64,000 bases of DNA from GCA-2748575 sp965222725 (GTDB lineage: Bacteria > Pseudomonadota > Gammaproteobacteria > Pseudomonadales > Ketobacteraceae): NCBI GenBank assembly GCA_965222725.1, contig OZ244969.1, positions 2,356,001 to 2,420,000 of the forward strand, written 5' to 3'. A program made the position numbers and the translations under genes. Each line of letters opens with the position of its first letter. Within the stretch, counting starts at the first letter, position 1. The notes beneath the pieces are model-generated. The model made no database searches, was not told the DNA's origin, and was given only the letters and a program-made list of their open reading frames with translations. Of this stretch, positions 45,455 to 54,617 are shown piece after piece.

Positions 45455-46609
45455 GTGAAACGTCCAGTGTATCTGGATTACGCGGCGACCACCCCGGTTG
45501 ACCCGCGTGTCGCCGATAAAATGATTCAATACCTGACGCTGGACGGGGAGTTTGCCAACCCCGCTTCGCGTTCCCATCTTTACGGCTGGCAGGCCGAAGA
45601 AGCCGTGGAAACCGCCCGCCAGCAGGTAGCCGACCTGCTCAATGCCGATTCCCGGGAAATAGTCTGGACTTCCGGGGCCACCGAATCCGATAACCTTGCT
45701 ATCAAGGGCTATGTTCAGGCCAACCGCAGCAAGGGTAATCACATCATTACCTCCGCCATCGAGCATAAAGCCGTGCTGGATACCTGCGCCTGGCTGGAAG
45801 CCCATGAAGGTTTTGAGGTGACATACCTGCAGCCCGATGCCAACGGCATTATTACCCCGGACAGCCTTCGCGATGCCCTGCGGGACAACACCTTGCTGGT
45901 GTCCCTGATGCACGTGAACAATGAAATCGGCACTATCAATGATATCGCCGCCCTGGGGGAGATTGCCCATGAGGCCGGTGCGGTATTCCATACCGATGCC
46001 GCGCAGAGCGCCGGCAAGGTGGCGCTGGATACCCGCTTACTGCCCGTTGATCTGGTGTCGCTTTCCAGTCACAAGATTTATGGCCCCAAAGGCGTTGGCG
46101 CCCTGTATGTGCGCCGTCAGCCCACGGTGAAGCTGGCCGCCCAGATCCACGGCGGTGGCCACGAGCGGGGCATGCGCTCCGGTACCCTGGCTACCCACCA
46201 GATTGCCGGCATGGGTGAAGCCTTTACCATCGCAAAAGCCGAAATGGCAGAGGAGGCCCTTCGGGTGCAAGCTATGCGTAAGCGGCTCTGGCAGGGGCTC
46301 CAGACCCTGGAAGGTGTCAGCCTGAACGGTGATACCGAACAGCGGGTTTCCGGCATTCTCAATGTGTCGGTGGCCGGAGTGGACGGCGAAGCCCTGATGA
46401 TGGGGCTGGGGGATCTGGCCATATCCTCCGGATCGGCCTGCAATTCTGCCAGTGTGGAGCCTTCCTATGTGGTTTCGGCGCTGGGCGTGGATCGCCAGCG
46501 GGCCCTGGCGGCCCTGCGGTTTTCCCTGGGGCGCTTTACCACGGAAGAAGAGATCGATTTTGCCGTCGAAACCGTCACCAAAGTGGTGCGGGGCATGCGT
46601 GGCGAGTAG
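45455..46609 (+). CDS. iscS: Cysteine desulfurase IscS, C-terminally short
   Basis: A 384-residue PLP enzyme that takes sulfur from cysteine as a persulfide. The PLP lysine is K207 (SSHKIYGPKG) and the persulfide cysteine C329 (SSGSACNSASVEPSYV). The GTG at 45455, preceded by AGGAG, gives the start MKRPVYLDYAATTPVDPRV, aligning with E. coli IscS; an in-frame GTG at 45431 is an alternative. E. coli IscS has about 404 residues; this protein ends at VVRGMRGE, so it lacks about 20 residues, the tail that helps dock IscU. No iscU follows; ndk is next. Confidence 0.93.
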   Translation: MKRPVYLDYAATTPVDPRVADKMIQYLTLDGEFANPASRSHLYGWQAEEAVETARQQVADLLNADSREIVWTSGATESDNLAIKGYVQANRSKGNHIITSAIEHKAVLDTCAWLEAHEGFEVTYLQPDANGIITPDSLRDALRDNTLLVSLMHVNNEIGTINDIAALGEIAHEAGAVFHTDAAQSAGKVALDTRLLPVDLVSLSSHKIYGPKGVGALYVRRQPTVKLAAQIHGGGHERGMRSGTLATHQIAGMGEAFTIAKAEMAEEALRVQAMRKRLWQGLQTLEGVSLNGDTEQRVSGILNVSVAGVDGEALMMGLGDLAISSGSACNSASVEPSYVVSALGVDRQRALAALRFSLGRFTTEEEIDFAVETVTKVVRGMRGE

Positions 46610-46625
46610 TTTTGCACTGGAAAGC

Positions 46626-46634
46626 TGTTATAAT
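46626..46634 (+). promoter_or_regulatory. Extended -10 promoter of ndk
   Basis: TGTTATAAT gives a TGn-extended -10 (TATAAT at 46629-46634) just after iscS, 52 bases before ndk. No good -35 is seen. It implies that ndk has its own promoter. Confidence 0.55.
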
Positions 46635-46685
46635 CGCGGCCCTCAAGATTACCGGAAAAACCACAGATAACTTTGGAGATTTGGC

Positions 46686-47117
46686 ATGGCCGTAGAGCGC
46701 ACTTTATCCATCATCAAGCCTGACGCAGTAGCAAAAAACGTCGTTGGCGAAATCTATACCCGTTTTGAAAAAGCCGGCCTGAAAATCGTTGCTGCCAAAA
46801 TGATGCAACTGGACGACGACAAAGCCGGTGGTTTCTACGCCGAGCACAAAGAGCGTCCTTTCTACAAGGATCTGGTGGAATTCATGACTTCCGGCCCGAT
46901 CGTTGTACAGGTGCTGGAAGGTGAAAACGCCATCGCCCTGAACCGTGAACTGATGGGTGCTACCAACCCTCAGGAAGCCGCCGCAGGCACTATTCGTGCA
47001 GATTTCGCGTCCAGCATCGATGCAAACGCTGTGCACGGCTCTGACAGCCCGGCCTCTGCCGAGCGTGAAGTGGCTTATTTCTTTGCTGATAACGAGATCT
47101 GCCCGCGCACCCGTTAA
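46686..47117 (+). CDS. ndk: Nucleoside diphosphate kinase
   Basis: A 143-residue Ndk that transfers the gamma phosphate between nucleoside triphosphates and diphosphates. It has the start ERTLSIIKPDAVAKN, the NPQEAAAGTIRADF segment and the active-site histidine in NAVHGSDSPASAERE (about H117). Length is standard. A branched terminator follows it. Confidence 0.97.
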   Translation: MAVERTLSIIKPDAVAKNVVGEIYTRFEKAGLKIVAAKMMQLDDDKAGGFYAEHKERPFYKDLVEFMTSGPIVVQVLEGENAIALNRELMGATNPQEAAAGTIRADFASSIDANAVHGSDSPASAEREVAYFFADNEICPRTR

Positions 47118-47135
47118 CAGTTGAGCTTGTTCTGG

Positions 47136-47178
47136 AAACAGCGTAGTTTGAGGTCAACCACCTCGCTGCGCTGTTTTT
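47136..47178 (+). terminator. Branched terminator after ndk
   Basis: AAACAGCG (47136-47143) pairs with CGCTGTTT (47169-47176), enclosing a second hairpin GAGGT-CAACC-ACCTC (47150-47164), followed by a run of T. It separates ndk from rlmN. Confidence 0.75.
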
Positions 47179-47215
47179 GTATGGTTTTTTTATAAAGTTT
47201 GCAGGTTTTTACCCC

Positions 47216-48358
47216 ATGAGTACCACCGAACGCACCAATTTACTTGGCCTGACCCGCCCGCAGTTAGAGGCATTTTTTGCCGATCTGGGCGAGAAGCCAT
47301 TCCGGGCCCGACAGGTGCTCAAGTGGATGCATTTCTACGGGGTGGACGACTTTGATCAGATGTCCGACCTCAGCAAGGCTCTGCGGGGTAAACTGAAGGA
47401 CCTGGCCTGCATCGAAGCGCCTGCAGAAGAGTATTATCACCTGTCCGCCGACGGTACCCGCAAATGGGTGCTGCGCCTGGATGAGAAGAACTGCGTGGAA
47501 ACCGTGTTTATCCCGGAAGGCAAGCGCGGCACCCTGTGTGTGTCCTCCCAGGTGGGTTGTGCCCTGGATTGCAGTTTTTGCTCCACCGGCAAGCAGGGCT
47601 ATATGCGCGATCTGACGGTGGCTGAGATCATCGGCCAGATGTGGGTGGCCAATAAATCCTTCGGGGTGCCGGACAACAAAGGCCACCGCAATATCACCAA
47701 TGTGGTGATGATGGGCATGGGCGAGCCGCTGCTGAACTTCGATAACGTGGTCGATTCCATGGCCCTGATGAAAGATGACCTGGCCTACGGCGTGGCGAAG
47801 AAGCGTGTCACTCTGAGCACTTCCGGCATCGTGCCGAAAATGTACGAGCTGTACGATGCCATCGATGTGTCCCTGGCTGTGTCACTGCACGCCCCCAACG
47901 ATGCCCTGCGCGATGAGCTGGTGCCCGTGAACAAGCGCTATCCGCTGGATGAGCTGCTCAAGGCCTGCAGAGCTTATACCGACCGTTATGCCGATGGCCG
48001 CCGTGTCACCATGGAATACGTGCTGTTGGAAGGCGTGAACGATACCTTTGAACATGCCCATCAGCTGGTGGAGCTGCTCAGGAATATTCCCTCCAAAATC
48101 AACCTGATACCTTTCAATCCTTTCCCCCATGCCCCCTATAAAAAGCCCAACAACATGCGGGTGCGGGCATTTCAGGATGTGTTGATGAAAGCCGGGTACG
48201 TGACCACCGTCCGAACCACCCGCGGAGACGATATTGATGCTGCCTGCGGGCAATTGGTTGGCCAGGTTCAGGACAGAACGCGACGCTCTTCGCAGTGGCA
48301 GCAGAAAATTCAGCCTACAATAATAGAAGTGAATGATATTTCAGGCATTAACCGCTGA
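47216..48358 (+). CDS. rlmN: 23S rRNA/tRNA adenine-2 methyltransferase RlmN
   Basis: A 380-residue radical SAM enzyme that methylates A2503 of 23S rRNA and A37 of some tRNAs. The radical SAM cysteines are C115, C119 and C122 (CALDCSFC); the second catalytic cysteine is C344 (DAACGQL). The ATG at 47216 begins MSTTERTNLLGL; an upstream in-frame ATG at 47177 falls in the terminator. pilF follows after 38 bases. Confidence 0.95.
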   Translation: MSTTERTNLLGLTRPQLEAFFADLGEKPFRARQVLKWMHFYGVDDFDQMSDLSKALRGKLKDLACIEAPAEEYYHLSADGTRKWVLRLDEKNCVETVFIPEGKRGTLCVSSQVGCALDCSFCSTGKQGYMRDLTVAEIIGQMWVANKSFGVPDNKGHRNITNVVMMGMGEPLLNFDNVVDSMALMKDDLAYGVAKKRVTLSTSGIVPKMYELYDAIDVSLAVSLHAPNDALRDELVPVNKRYPLDELLKACRAYTDRYADGRRVTMEYVLLEGVNDTFEHAHQLVELLRNIPSKINLIPFNPFPHAPYKKPNNMRVRAFQDVLMKAGYVTTVRTTRGDDIDAACGQLVGQVQDRTRRSSQWQQKIQPTIIEVNDISGINR

Positions 48359-48396
48359 AACTTAAAGTTAAATATTCTGGGAATGCAAAGAGGTTT

Positions 48397-49200
48397 ATGG
48401 CGACTCGAAAGGCACTGAAACTTGGTTTTATCTCGGTAACAACGGCGCTGCTGTTGTCTGCCTGTGTCACAGTGGAAGACCCCACAGCGCTGTCGCGAAA
48501 CAAGGACCCGGAAAAGGCGGTGGAAGTCTATACCAAGCTGGGCATCAAGTACCTGCAAAAGCGGGATATGGAAAACGCCTCCAGAACCCTGAAACGGGCC
48601 TATGATATTGACCCGGATAGCCCGGTAGTAAACAATGCCCTCGCTTTGTTCTACACTGTAGAAAACGAACCTGAACAGGTAGTTAAGCATTACGAGGCGG
48701 CCCTGGAGGAAGATCCCGAATTTTCCGCCGCCCGAAACAACTATGCCGCCTACCTGTTTGAGCAGGAGCGTTACAGCGAAGCCATCAAACAACTGGAAAT
48801 TGCGGTCAAGGACTACCGTTACACAAGGCGCTTTCAAAGCTTCGAAAACCTGGGGCTCTGTCATCTGGAACTGGGTCAAAAGGAAGAAGCGGAAAAAGCC
48901 TTCAAGCGCGCATTGCAGCTGAATCCCCGCCAGCCCCGGTCATTGCTTGAAATGGCCGATCTGCGTTATCAGCAGGGCGATTATCAGACTGCCGCGGCCT
49001 ATCTGAACCAGCTGGACAAGCTGGGCGTAAAACCCACTGCCCGCCAGCTGTGGATGGAAATCCAGATCAGCCGGATGCAGGGTGACAAGAACAAGCTGGC
49101 CAGCCTGGCGCTGGCCCTGAAAAACCTGTTCCCCCTGTCCCGGGAATACAAAGCCTATCTTGAGTCTCTCAAGAGTGAACCCAAAGCGGCCAGCCAATAA
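48397..49200 (+). CDS. pilF: Type IV pilus biogenesis/stability lipoprotein PilF (PilW)
   Basis: A 267-residue lipoprotein (signal ending LLSAC) with about six TPR repeats (about 40-240), including YLQKRDMENASRTLKRAYDI and NYAAYLFEQERYSEAIKQLE. PilF carries the secretin PilQ to the outer membrane for type IV pili. Position between rlmN and rodZ is the conserved location. Three bases separate it from rodZ. Confidence 0.93.
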   Translation: MATRKALKLGFISVTTALLLSACVTVEDPTALSRNKDPEKAVEVYTKLGIKYLQKRDMENASRTLKRAYDIDPDSPVVNNALALFYTVENEPEQVVKHYEAALEEDPEFSAARNNYAAYLFEQERYSEAIKQLEIAVKDYRYTRRFQSFENLGLCHLELGQKEEAEKAFKRALQLNPRQPRSLLEMADLRYQQGDYQTAAAYLNQLDKLGVKPTARQLWMEIQISRMQGDKNKLASLALALKNLFPLSREYKAYLESLKSEPKAASQ

Positions 49201-49203
49201 ATT

Positions 49204-50226
49204 ATGAGTAACCTGCCGGTAGATCATCAGCGAAACGAGCAGCCTGCCAATGATGCGGGCTACACGGCGCTGATGGCGGTAAAACCCGGTGAGCGCCTGC
49301 GCGAAGCCCGCAATGCCCGCAAGCTGGACCTGGAAGCCGCCGCAGAGCAGATGAATCTGTCGGTGTCGGTATTGCGCGCTCTGGAAAACGATGATTACCG
49401 GGCCCTGCCCAGTTCCACTTTTATTAAAGGCTATATTCGCAGCTACGCCCGCATGTTGCGCCTGCCCCCGGATGATCTGGTACGTGCTTTCGAATACCAG
49501 ACCGGGGTGCACAGCTCCATGGATGAGCAGCATCCCCTGCCGGAAAAAGTGGTTAAAAAAGGTCCGCCCAAGGCCCTGTTGCTGGTGGCTTTTCTGGCGT
49601 TGCTGGGGGTGCTTTATCTGCTGTTTTTTACCGGCGGTGAAGATGCCGCCGACAATGAGGCGCCGGCTGCCGCCGCTTCGCAAACATCGGAAACTTCAGA
49701 GGCAGCCGGAGAAAGCGCCGCCGGGTCAGAGGCGGACTCCCGCCAGCTGATCGATCCGCCGGTGATTGAATCCCGGACGGAACCTTTGCCCCGGGCGGAA
49801 GAGGCCCCGCAGCAGCCGGAGGCGTCCGCGCCAGCCGCATCACCGGTAACCGCTGAGTTTTCCACTGCGGAACCCCCGGCCACTGCAGTGCGGGAGCCGG
49901 AAAACCAGGTGGCTGAGCCTGTATCGGAATCCCCGACAGCGGAGAATAACCTGCCAGAGCCCACCAGCGGTTTCGAATCCGGTGCGGCAGGTGTGCTGCG
50001 CATGAGCTTCAGCGATGACTGCTGGGTGGAAATCCGAAATCCCCAGGGCAAACTGATCCACGGCAACCTGCATCGCGCCGGCAGCGTCTATGAAAAAACC
50101 CTCACCGAGCCCTTCGAAGTCAAACTCGGTAATGGAAATGCCGTGCAGCTTTCATATAATGGGGACCCGGTGGCGGTTGCGCCGTCTAAGCGTACCAGCG
50201 TGGCCCGTCTTAGCTTCGGTCAATAG
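49204..50226 (+). CDS. rodZ: Cell-shape protein RodZ
   Basis: A 340-residue protein: a cytoplasmic Xre-like helix-turn-helix (about 28-95, GERLREARNARKLDLEAAAEQ), one membrane helix (about 121-142), a long Ala/Pro/Glu/Ser-rich periplasmic linker (about 145-255) and a C-terminal DUF4115 domain (SFSDDCWVEIRNPQGKLI). RodZ links MreB to the rod elongation machinery. Confidence 0.93.
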   Translation: MSNLPVDHQRNEQPANDAGYTALMAVKPGERLREARNARKLDLEAAAEQMNLSVSVLRALENDDYRALPSSTFIKGYIRSYARMLRLPPDDLVRAFEYQTGVHSSMDEQHPLPEKVVKKGPPKALLLVAFLALLGVLYLLFFTGGEDAADNEAPAAAASQTSETSEAAGESAAGSEADSRQLIDPPVIESRTEPLPRAEEAPQQPEASAPAASPVTAEFSTAEPPATAVREPENQVAEPVSESPTAENNLPEPTSGFESGAAGVLRMSFSDDCWVEIRNPQGKLIHGNLHRAGSVYEKTLTEPFEVKLGNGNAVQLSYNGDPVAVAPSKRTSVARLSFGQ

Positions 50227-50295
50227 CCTCCCGATATTCAACATTTTACTCTGAAATCAGTCAGTTAAGCCGCTATACCCGGCTTGGAGAGTTCC

Positions 50296-51420
50296 ATGCA
50301 CTTCGAATCGCCCATAAAACGCCGCAAGTCACGCCAAATTAAAGTCGGTGATGTTCTGGTAGGCGGAGACGCCCCCATTAGCGTCCAGAGCATGACCAAC
50401 ACGGAAACCACCGATGTTGAGGCCACCGTAGGCCAGATTCGTCGCCTGGAAGATGCCGGGGTGGATATCGTTCGGGTATCGGTGCCCTCCATGGATGCTG
50501 CGGAAGCTTTTGGCGAAATCAAGAAGCAGTCCAATGTGCCCCTGGTGGCGGACATTCATTTCGATTACAAGATTGCCCTGGCGGTGGCCGAAAAAGGCGT
50601 GGACTGCCTGCGCATCAATCCCGGCAATATCGGCAAGGAAGAGCGGGTACGTGCGGTGGTGGATTGCGCCCGCGACAAGGGAATTCCCATCCGGATCGGC
50701 GTCAACGCCGGTTCCCTGGAAAAAGAACTGCAACGCAAGTACGGCGAACCCAATGCCGAGGCTTTGGTGGAATCCGCCATGCGCCATATCGACATTCTCG
50801 ACCGTCTCGACTTTCAGGAATACAAACTTAGCCTGAAAGCCTCCAACGTGTTCATGACGGTGGATGCCTACCGCCTGATTGCCTCCCAGATTGAACAACC
50901 CCTGCACCTTGGGGTCACAGAAGCCGGCGGTTTGCGTTCCGGCACCGTCAAATCTTCCGTTGCTTTGGGGGCTCTGCTGATGGATGGCATCGGCGATACC
51001 CTGCGGATTTCCCTGGCAGCAGACCCGGTGGAAGAGGTGAAAGTGGGCTTTGATATCCTCAAGAGCCTGGGCCTGCGCACCAAAGGCATTAACTTTGTGG
51101 CCTGTCCCAGCTGTTCCCGCCAGAACTTTGATGTGATCAAAACCATGAATGAGCTGGAAGCCCGCTGCGAGGATATTCTCACCCCGCTGGATGTGGCCGT
51201 GATTGGTTGCGTGGTGAACGGCCCTGGTGAAGCCAAGGTAGCGGACATTGGCCTGACCGGTGGCACCCCCAGCAATCTGATTTTTAAAGACGGTAAACCC
51301 AGCCACAAAGTGCAGAATGAGCAGCTGGTGGACGAGCTGGAGCGTCAGATCCGCGAAAAAATCGCCGAAGTGGAAGCCGCAGGTGGCGAAACTCCCGGCA
51401 AGATCACCATTGGCGCATAG
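50296..51420 (+). CDS. ispG: 4-hydroxy-3-methylbut-2-en-1-yl diphosphate synthase
   Basis: A 374-residue IspG of the methylerythritol phosphate pathway. It has PISVQSMTNTETTDV, the RINPGNIG segment, and iron-sulfur ligands in CPSCSRQ and GCVVNGPGEA. The ATG at 50296 follows GGAGAG by 5 bases; a TTG at 50284 is an alternative. IspG needs a [4Fe-4S] cluster, notable given the reduced isc operon. Confidence 0.96.
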   Translation: MHFESPIKRRKSRQIKVGDVLVGGDAPISVQSMTNTETTDVEATVGQIRRLEDAGVDIVRVSVPSMDAAEAFGEIKKQSNVPLVADIHFDYKIALAVAEKGVDCLRINPGNIGKEERVRAVVDCARDKGIPIRIGVNAGSLEKELQRKYGEPNAEALVESAMRHIDILDRLDFQEYKLSLKASNVFMTVDAYRLIASQIEQPLHLGVTEAGGLRSGTVKSSVALGALLMDGIGDTLRISLAADPVEEVKVGFDILKSLGLRTKGINFVACPSCSRQNFDVIKTMNELEARCEDILTPLDVAVIGCVVNGPGEAKVADIGLTGGTPSNLIFKDGKPSHKVQNEQLVDELERQIREKIAEVEAAGGETPGKITIGA

Positions 51421-51440
51421 TGCGGCAGGCCCGGATCCGG

Positions 51441-51446
51441 TATAAT
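51441..51446 (+). promoter_or_regulatory. Possible -10 element upstream of hisS
   Basis: A perfect TATAAT lies 38 bases before the hisS start, in the 63-base spacer after ispG. No convincing -35 or TGn extension is seen, so the promoter call is weak. Confidence 0.35.
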
Positions 51447-51483
51447 TGCGCGCTTGATTTTTTAGCCAACAGACGGATTTACC

Positions 51484-52764
51484 TTGAGTAAGAAGATTCA
51501 AAAGATTCGCGGCATGAACGATATCCTGCCGCAGGATTCGGTGAAATGGAGCTATCTTGAAGATACGGTGCGCCGGGTGCTGAACAGCTATGGCTATGGC
51601 GAAATCCGGCTGCCGATCATGGAGTTCACCGACCTTTTCAAGCGAACCATTGGTGAAGTCACCGATATCGTTGAAAAAGAGATGTACACCTTTGAGGACC
51701 GCAACGGCGAGAGCCTGACCCTGCGCCCCGAAGGCACCGCCGGTTGTGTGCGTGCCGGAGAGGAAAACGGCCTGCTCTACAACCAGATTCAGCGCCTGTG
51801 GTATGCCGGCCCCATGTTTCGCTATGAAAAACCCCAGAAAGGCCGCTACCGCCAGTTTCACCAGATCGGCGTGGAAACCTTTGGCCTGCAGGGTCCGGAT
51901 ATTGATGCCGAAGTGATCCTGCTCACCGCCCGTTTGTGGCGCGAACTGGGCTTGATGGAGCATGTCACCCTGCAGCTGAATTCCCTGGGCAGCAATGAAG
52001 CCCGAGCAGCCTACAAGCAAAGCCTGGTGGAATACCTGTCGGCCCGCAAGGATCAGCTGGATGAAGACAGTCAGCGCCGTCTTGATTCCAACCCGCTGCG
52101 TATTCTCGACAGCAAGGATCCCGGTACCCAGGCACTGCTGGCGGATGCTCCCTCGCTGACGGATCACCTGGATGACGAATCCAGAACGCATTTTGAACAG
52201 CTCAAGGCCACGCTCGATCAGGCCGGTGTGGCCTATGAAGTGAACCCCCGCCTGGTGCGTGGTCTGGATTATTACTGCAAAACCGTGTTTGAGTGGGTCA
52301 CCGAAGCCCTTGGCGCCCAGGGCACAGTCTGTGCCGGTGGCCGCTACGATGGTTTGGTGGAACAGCTGGGTGGCAAGGCAACCCCGGCGGTGGGTTTTGC
52401 CATGGGGGTGGAGCGCCTGGTGCTGTTGCTGGAAACCCTGACAGACGACACCCGGTTCAGCAATAACCCGGATTTTTACGTGATGGGCATGGGCGAGGCC
52501 GGTCAGCAGCAGGCCCTGTTGCTGGCAGAAACCGTACGTACCCAGTTGCCCAATGCGCGGGTACTGGCTCATTGCGGAGGCGGCAAGTTCAAAAAACAGA
52601 TGAAAAAGGCCGATGACAGCGGCGCCAGTTTTGCGTTGATTCTGGGTGAAGACGAAATCGCCAATAACACCGTGGGTGTGAAATTTTTGCGTGAAGAGGC
52701 TGAACAGATTACTCTGCCTCAGTCTGAGATCGCTGACTATTTTAAAAGCCGTTTAAACGGATAG
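51484..52764 (+). CDS. hisS: Histidyl-tRNA synthetase
   Basis: A 426-residue class II synthetase starting with TTG. Motifs include IRGMNDILP, the class II motif 2 region FRYEKPQKGRYRQFHQIG, the histidine-binding LVRGLDYYCKTVFE and the GGRYDGLVEQLGG segment; an anticodon-binding domain forms the C-terminal 100 residues. Start choice rests on the MSKKIQKIRGMND beginning and the absence of an upstream ATG. Confidence 0.96.
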   Translation: MSKKIQKIRGMNDILPQDSVKWSYLEDTVRRVLNSYGYGEIRLPIMEFTDLFKRTIGEVTDIVEKEMYTFEDRNGESLTLRPEGTAGCVRAGEENGLLYNQIQRLWYAGPMFRYEKPQKGRYRQFHQIGVETFGLQGPDIDAEVILLTARLWRELGLMEHVTLQLNSLGSNEARAAYKQSLVEYLSARKDQLDEDSQRRLDSNPLRILDSKDPGTQALLADAPSLTDHLDDESRTHFEQLKATLDQAGVAYEVNPRLVRGLDYYCKTVFEWVTEALGAQGTVCAGGRYDGLVEQLGGKATPAVGFAMGVERLVLLLETLTDDTRFSNNPDFYVMGMGEAGQQQALLLAETVRTQLPNARVLAHCGGGKFKKQMKKADDSGASFALILGEDEIANNTVGVKFLREEAEQITLPQSEIADYFKSRLNG

Positions 52765-52775
52765 GAGATAAATAA

Positions 52776-53447
52776 GTGGACGTTTACCGCACAGAAGAAG
52801 AACAAGTTGAAGCGATAAAGAAATGGTGGCAGACCAACGGTAACAATATCCTGATCGGTATTGGTCTGGCGATATTTGCGGTGTTCGGCTGGCAATACTG
52901 GCAGGACAGCGAACGTTCCGCCGGTGAAGCGGCATCCATGGTGTATGATCAATTGCTGCAGGCCAACGAAAAACTGGCCACAACCTCAGCCGACAGTGAA
53001 GACTATGCCACCGAAGTGGGCAATCTGAATCATCTGGTAGCACAGCTGAAAACAGAGCATGGCGAAACCCAGTACGCGGTATTTGCGGCCATGTTCGAAG
53101 CCAAGTACGCGGTGGAGCAGGGCGACGCCAAAAAAGCGGAAGAATCCTTGCGCTGGGCACTTACCAATAACCAGTCCGAACCCAACCGTCTCATCATTCA
53201 GTTGCGTCTGGCCCGGGTAATGGCCATGCAGGGCGAGCATCAGGCTGCCCTGGACATGATCGAAAAAATCGATGCCGGTGCCCAGACCACGGCCTATGAA
53301 GAAGTGAAAGGTGATCTTTACCAGGCGCTTGGTCAGCCGGACAAAGCCCGGTCAGCCTATAAAAAAGCACTGGATGCAGCGGGTGAAAAAGTGGCTCAGT
53401 TGCCTTTGCTGAAAATGAAACACGATGATCTGGCTGTAGCTGAATAA
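52776..53447 (+). CDS. YfgM-like ancillary SecYEG translocon subunit
   Basis: A 223-residue protein with a short cytoplasmic start (VDVYRTEEEQVEAIKKWW), one membrane helix (about 25-43, ILIGIGLAIFAVFGWQYW) and a TPR-like periplasmic domain. This architecture matches YfgM, a periplasmic chaperone partner of SecYEG and PpiD. GTG start at 52776 after GGAGAT. Lies between hisS and bamB, as in relatives. Confidence 0.9.
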   Translation: MDVYRTEEEQVEAIKKWWQTNGNNILIGIGLAIFAVFGWQYWQDSERSAGEAASMVYDQLLQANEKLATTSADSEDYATEVGNLNHLVAQLKTEHGETQYAVFAAMFEAKYAVEQGDAKKAEESLRWALTNNQSEPNRLIIQLRLARVMAMQGEHQAALDMIEKIDAGAQTTAYEEVKGDLYQALGQPDKARSAYKKALDAAGEKVAQLPLLKMKHDDLAVAE

Positions 53448-53456
53448 GGCATTTTT

Positions 53457-54617
53457 GTGCGTCTGATATTACCTGTTGTACTTTCCTTTTTTCTGATCGC
53501 CTGCAGTGACGATGATGACATTCTGCCACCATCGCCACTGCCGGATTTTGATCCATCCATTCAACTGGAAGAGCTGTGGGATTACGAAATCGATGACGGC
53601 ATCGAAGACAATTTCCTGCTGCTGCGTCCTGCCATAACCGAGAATCATGTTTACGTTGCTTCCTACGATGGTGAAGTTGCCAAACTGGATCGCCGCGAAG
53701 GTGACGAGATCTGGGAAGTGGACACCGACCAGCAAATTACCGGTGCGGTGGATGCGGGTTACGGTGTGGTGGCCTACGGTACCGCGGAAGGCGAAGCCGT
53801 TGCCCTGAGCGATGATGATGGCAAACAGCTGTGGCTGACCCGGCTCACCGGCCAGGTGCTGGCGGTACCCGCCATTGGCCCAGCGTTGATTGTTTTCCAG
53901 ACCTATGACGGCCGCCTGCATGCACTGGACCGGGAAACCGGTAAGGTGGAGTGGGTCTACGATACCACGGTGCCACCACTGTCCCTGCGAGGTGAAAGCA
54001 GCCCGGTACAGATCGGTAATGTGGTGCTGGCAGGCTTTGCCAACGGCAAGCTGGTGGCACTGGATACCAAAACCGGCTTTGTTGGCTGGGAGCGTACCGT
54101 TTCCGAGCCTCAGGGCCGTTCTGAACTGGAGCGCCTGAATGATCTGGACGGGCGCTTCTGGATCAGCCGTACCGTGGTTTATGCCGTGAACTTTCAGGGC
54201 AGCCTGGTGGCACTGGATATTCGTACCGGCCAGCCGCTCTGGAGCCGGGACATGTCATCTTATGCCGGTGTATCGGAGTTTCTCGATCAGGTGTATGTGG
54301 TGGATGAAGATAGCAACATTTACGGGCTGGATGCGGTGAACGGTGCCCAGGTATGGCATCAGGAACTGTTGAAAGGCCGCCGTCTTACTGCTCCCACGGC
54401 CTATGATCGTTATGTGGTGGTGGGGGATTTTGAAGGTTATCTCCACTGGTTATCCTATCGCGATGGTTCCTTTCTGGCCCGCGTCAAAGTGGATGGCGAT
54501 GGCCTGTGGGCGCCGCCCATCGTGAAAGATAATGTAGTGTATGTGCAGGGCAATAGTGGTGAGATTGCCGCCTATCAGATCGTCAATGATGACGATGATG
54601 AGGAATCTGACGACTAA
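53457..54617 (+). CDS. bamB: Outer-membrane assembly lipoprotein BamB
   Basis: A 386-residue lipoprotein (signal ending FFLIAC) with an eight-bladed PQQ-like beta propeller; repeated blade motifs include LDRREGDEIWEVDTD, LDRETGKVEWVYDTT and LDIRTGQPLWSRDM. BamB is part of the BAM complex. GTG start, with AAGG 8 bases upstream. The tail is rich in Asp. Stop overlaps the der start (TAATG). Confidence 0.94.
   Translation: MRLILPVVLSFFLIACSDDDDILPPSPLPDFDPSIQLEELWDYEIDDGIEDNFLLLRPAITENHVYVASYDGEVAKLDRREGDEIWEVDTDQQITGAVDAGYGVVAYGTAEGEAVALSDDDGKQLWLTRLTGQVLAVPAIGPALIVFQTYDGRLHALDRETGKVEWVYDTTVPPLSLRGESSPVQIGNVVLAGFANGKLVALDTKTGFVGWERTVSEPQGRSELERLNDLDGRFWISRTVVYAVNFQGSLVALDIRTGQPLWSRDMSSYAGVSEFLDQVYVVDEDSNIYGLDAVNGAQVWHQELLKGRRLTAPTAYDRYVVVGDFEGYLHWLSYRDGSFLARVKVDGDGLWAPPIVKDNVVYVQGNSGEIAAYQIVNDDDDEESDD

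Noticed and set aside
50329..52572. A 747-codon open frame on the minus strand over ispG and hisS
   Set aside because: It is the shadow of two clearly conserved genes with GC-biased codons; its product has no recognisable domain and shows low-complexity Gln/His/Gly composition.
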